Assembly (NCBI GenBank): GCA_030592655.1
Contig: JAUVIQ010000179.1
Coordinates: 1-6,068, forward strand
Direction of reading: 5' to 3'
Source: Planctomycetales bacterium
GTDB taxonomy: Bacteria; Planctomycetota; Phycisphaerae; SM23-33
DNA length: 6,068 nt
The translations under genes were made by a program, and so were the position numbers. This document shows, piece after piece, positions 6,002 through 6,068 of the stretch (position 1 is the stretch's first letter; every line of letters begins with the position of its first letter). The notes beneath the pieces were generated by a model, which was given only the letters and a program-made list of their open reading frames with translations, did no database searches and had not been told where the DNA came from.

Positions 6002-6068
6002 GGGACTAGGGACTTGGGGGTTGGGTCTGGGGCTCTAACGATATATCGGGGAACCGGGGGGCGGTGGG
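6002..6068 (+). repeat. G-rich stretch with a G-quadruplex motif
   Basis: After the last stop codon the plus strand carries runs of three or more G at 6002-6004, 6009-6011, 6016-6020, 6023-6025 and 6029-6032, with loops of 2-4 bases. This is a canonical intramolecular G-quadruplex pattern. GGGACTAGGGACTTGGG also reads as a short degenerate tandem repeat. Further G-runs at 6048-6051, 6056-6061 and 6066-6068 continue to the window edge. No gene is visible here, and the stretch may be the border of a repeat that continues outside. Confidence 0.55.

Noticed and set aside
1..6068. CRISPR array, tRNA or rRNA genes, phage or defence genes
   Set aside because: No regularly spaced direct repeats, no tRNA cloverleaf or rRNA-like sequence, and no nuclease, transposase or phage protein motifs were seen in any long frame.

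Overview
The window looks like a piece of chromosome from a planctomycete-like bacterium, most likely of the Phycisphaerae type. This is inferred from protein style (a lipoprotein built from secretin N-domain-like modules, a cysteine-cluster protein of the YkgJ type with a long N-terminal part, a nucleotidyltransferase-GHMP kinase fusion) and from moderately GC-rich genes separated by palindromic repeats. No rRNA, tRNA or CRISPR is visible, so the taxonomy is only a suggestion.

Layout. On the minus strand, positions 1-1794 hold the first 598 codons of a large two-domain enzyme that runs off the left edge: an N-terminal sugar-1-phosphate nucleotidyltransferase joined to a galactokinase-like GHMP kinase. 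It has its own promoter in the 175-bp divergent gap. Everything else is on the plus strand: an unrecognised soluble 172-aa protein (1970-2488); a long hairpin followed by a T-run (2495-2589), probably a terminator; a two-gene unit with an ATGA stop/start overlap coding for a TIM-barrel sugar isomerase/epimerase (2629-3459) and the biotin transporter component BioY (3456-3992); a 126-bp palindromic, MITE-like element (3996-4121); a secretin-N-domain-like lipoprotein (4154-5026); a structured leader; a YkgJ-type cysteine-cluster protein (5157-5996); and a G-rich tail able to form a G-quadruplex (6002-6068).

How the genes may work together. The fusion enzyme could turn a free sugar into sugar-1-phosphate with its C-terminal domain and then into an NDP-sugar with its N-terminal domain, the same logic and domain order as the bacterial FKP fucose salvage enzyme. 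The epimerase and BioY are probably co-transcribed. The remaining genes do not form an obvious pathway and look like ordinary housekeeping or lineage-specific genes. I do not see a defence system, phage or biosynthetic cluster. The most notable items are the fusion kinase with a changed sugar-binding motif, the two palindromic elements, and the leader hairpin around the ribosome binding site at 5112-5154.
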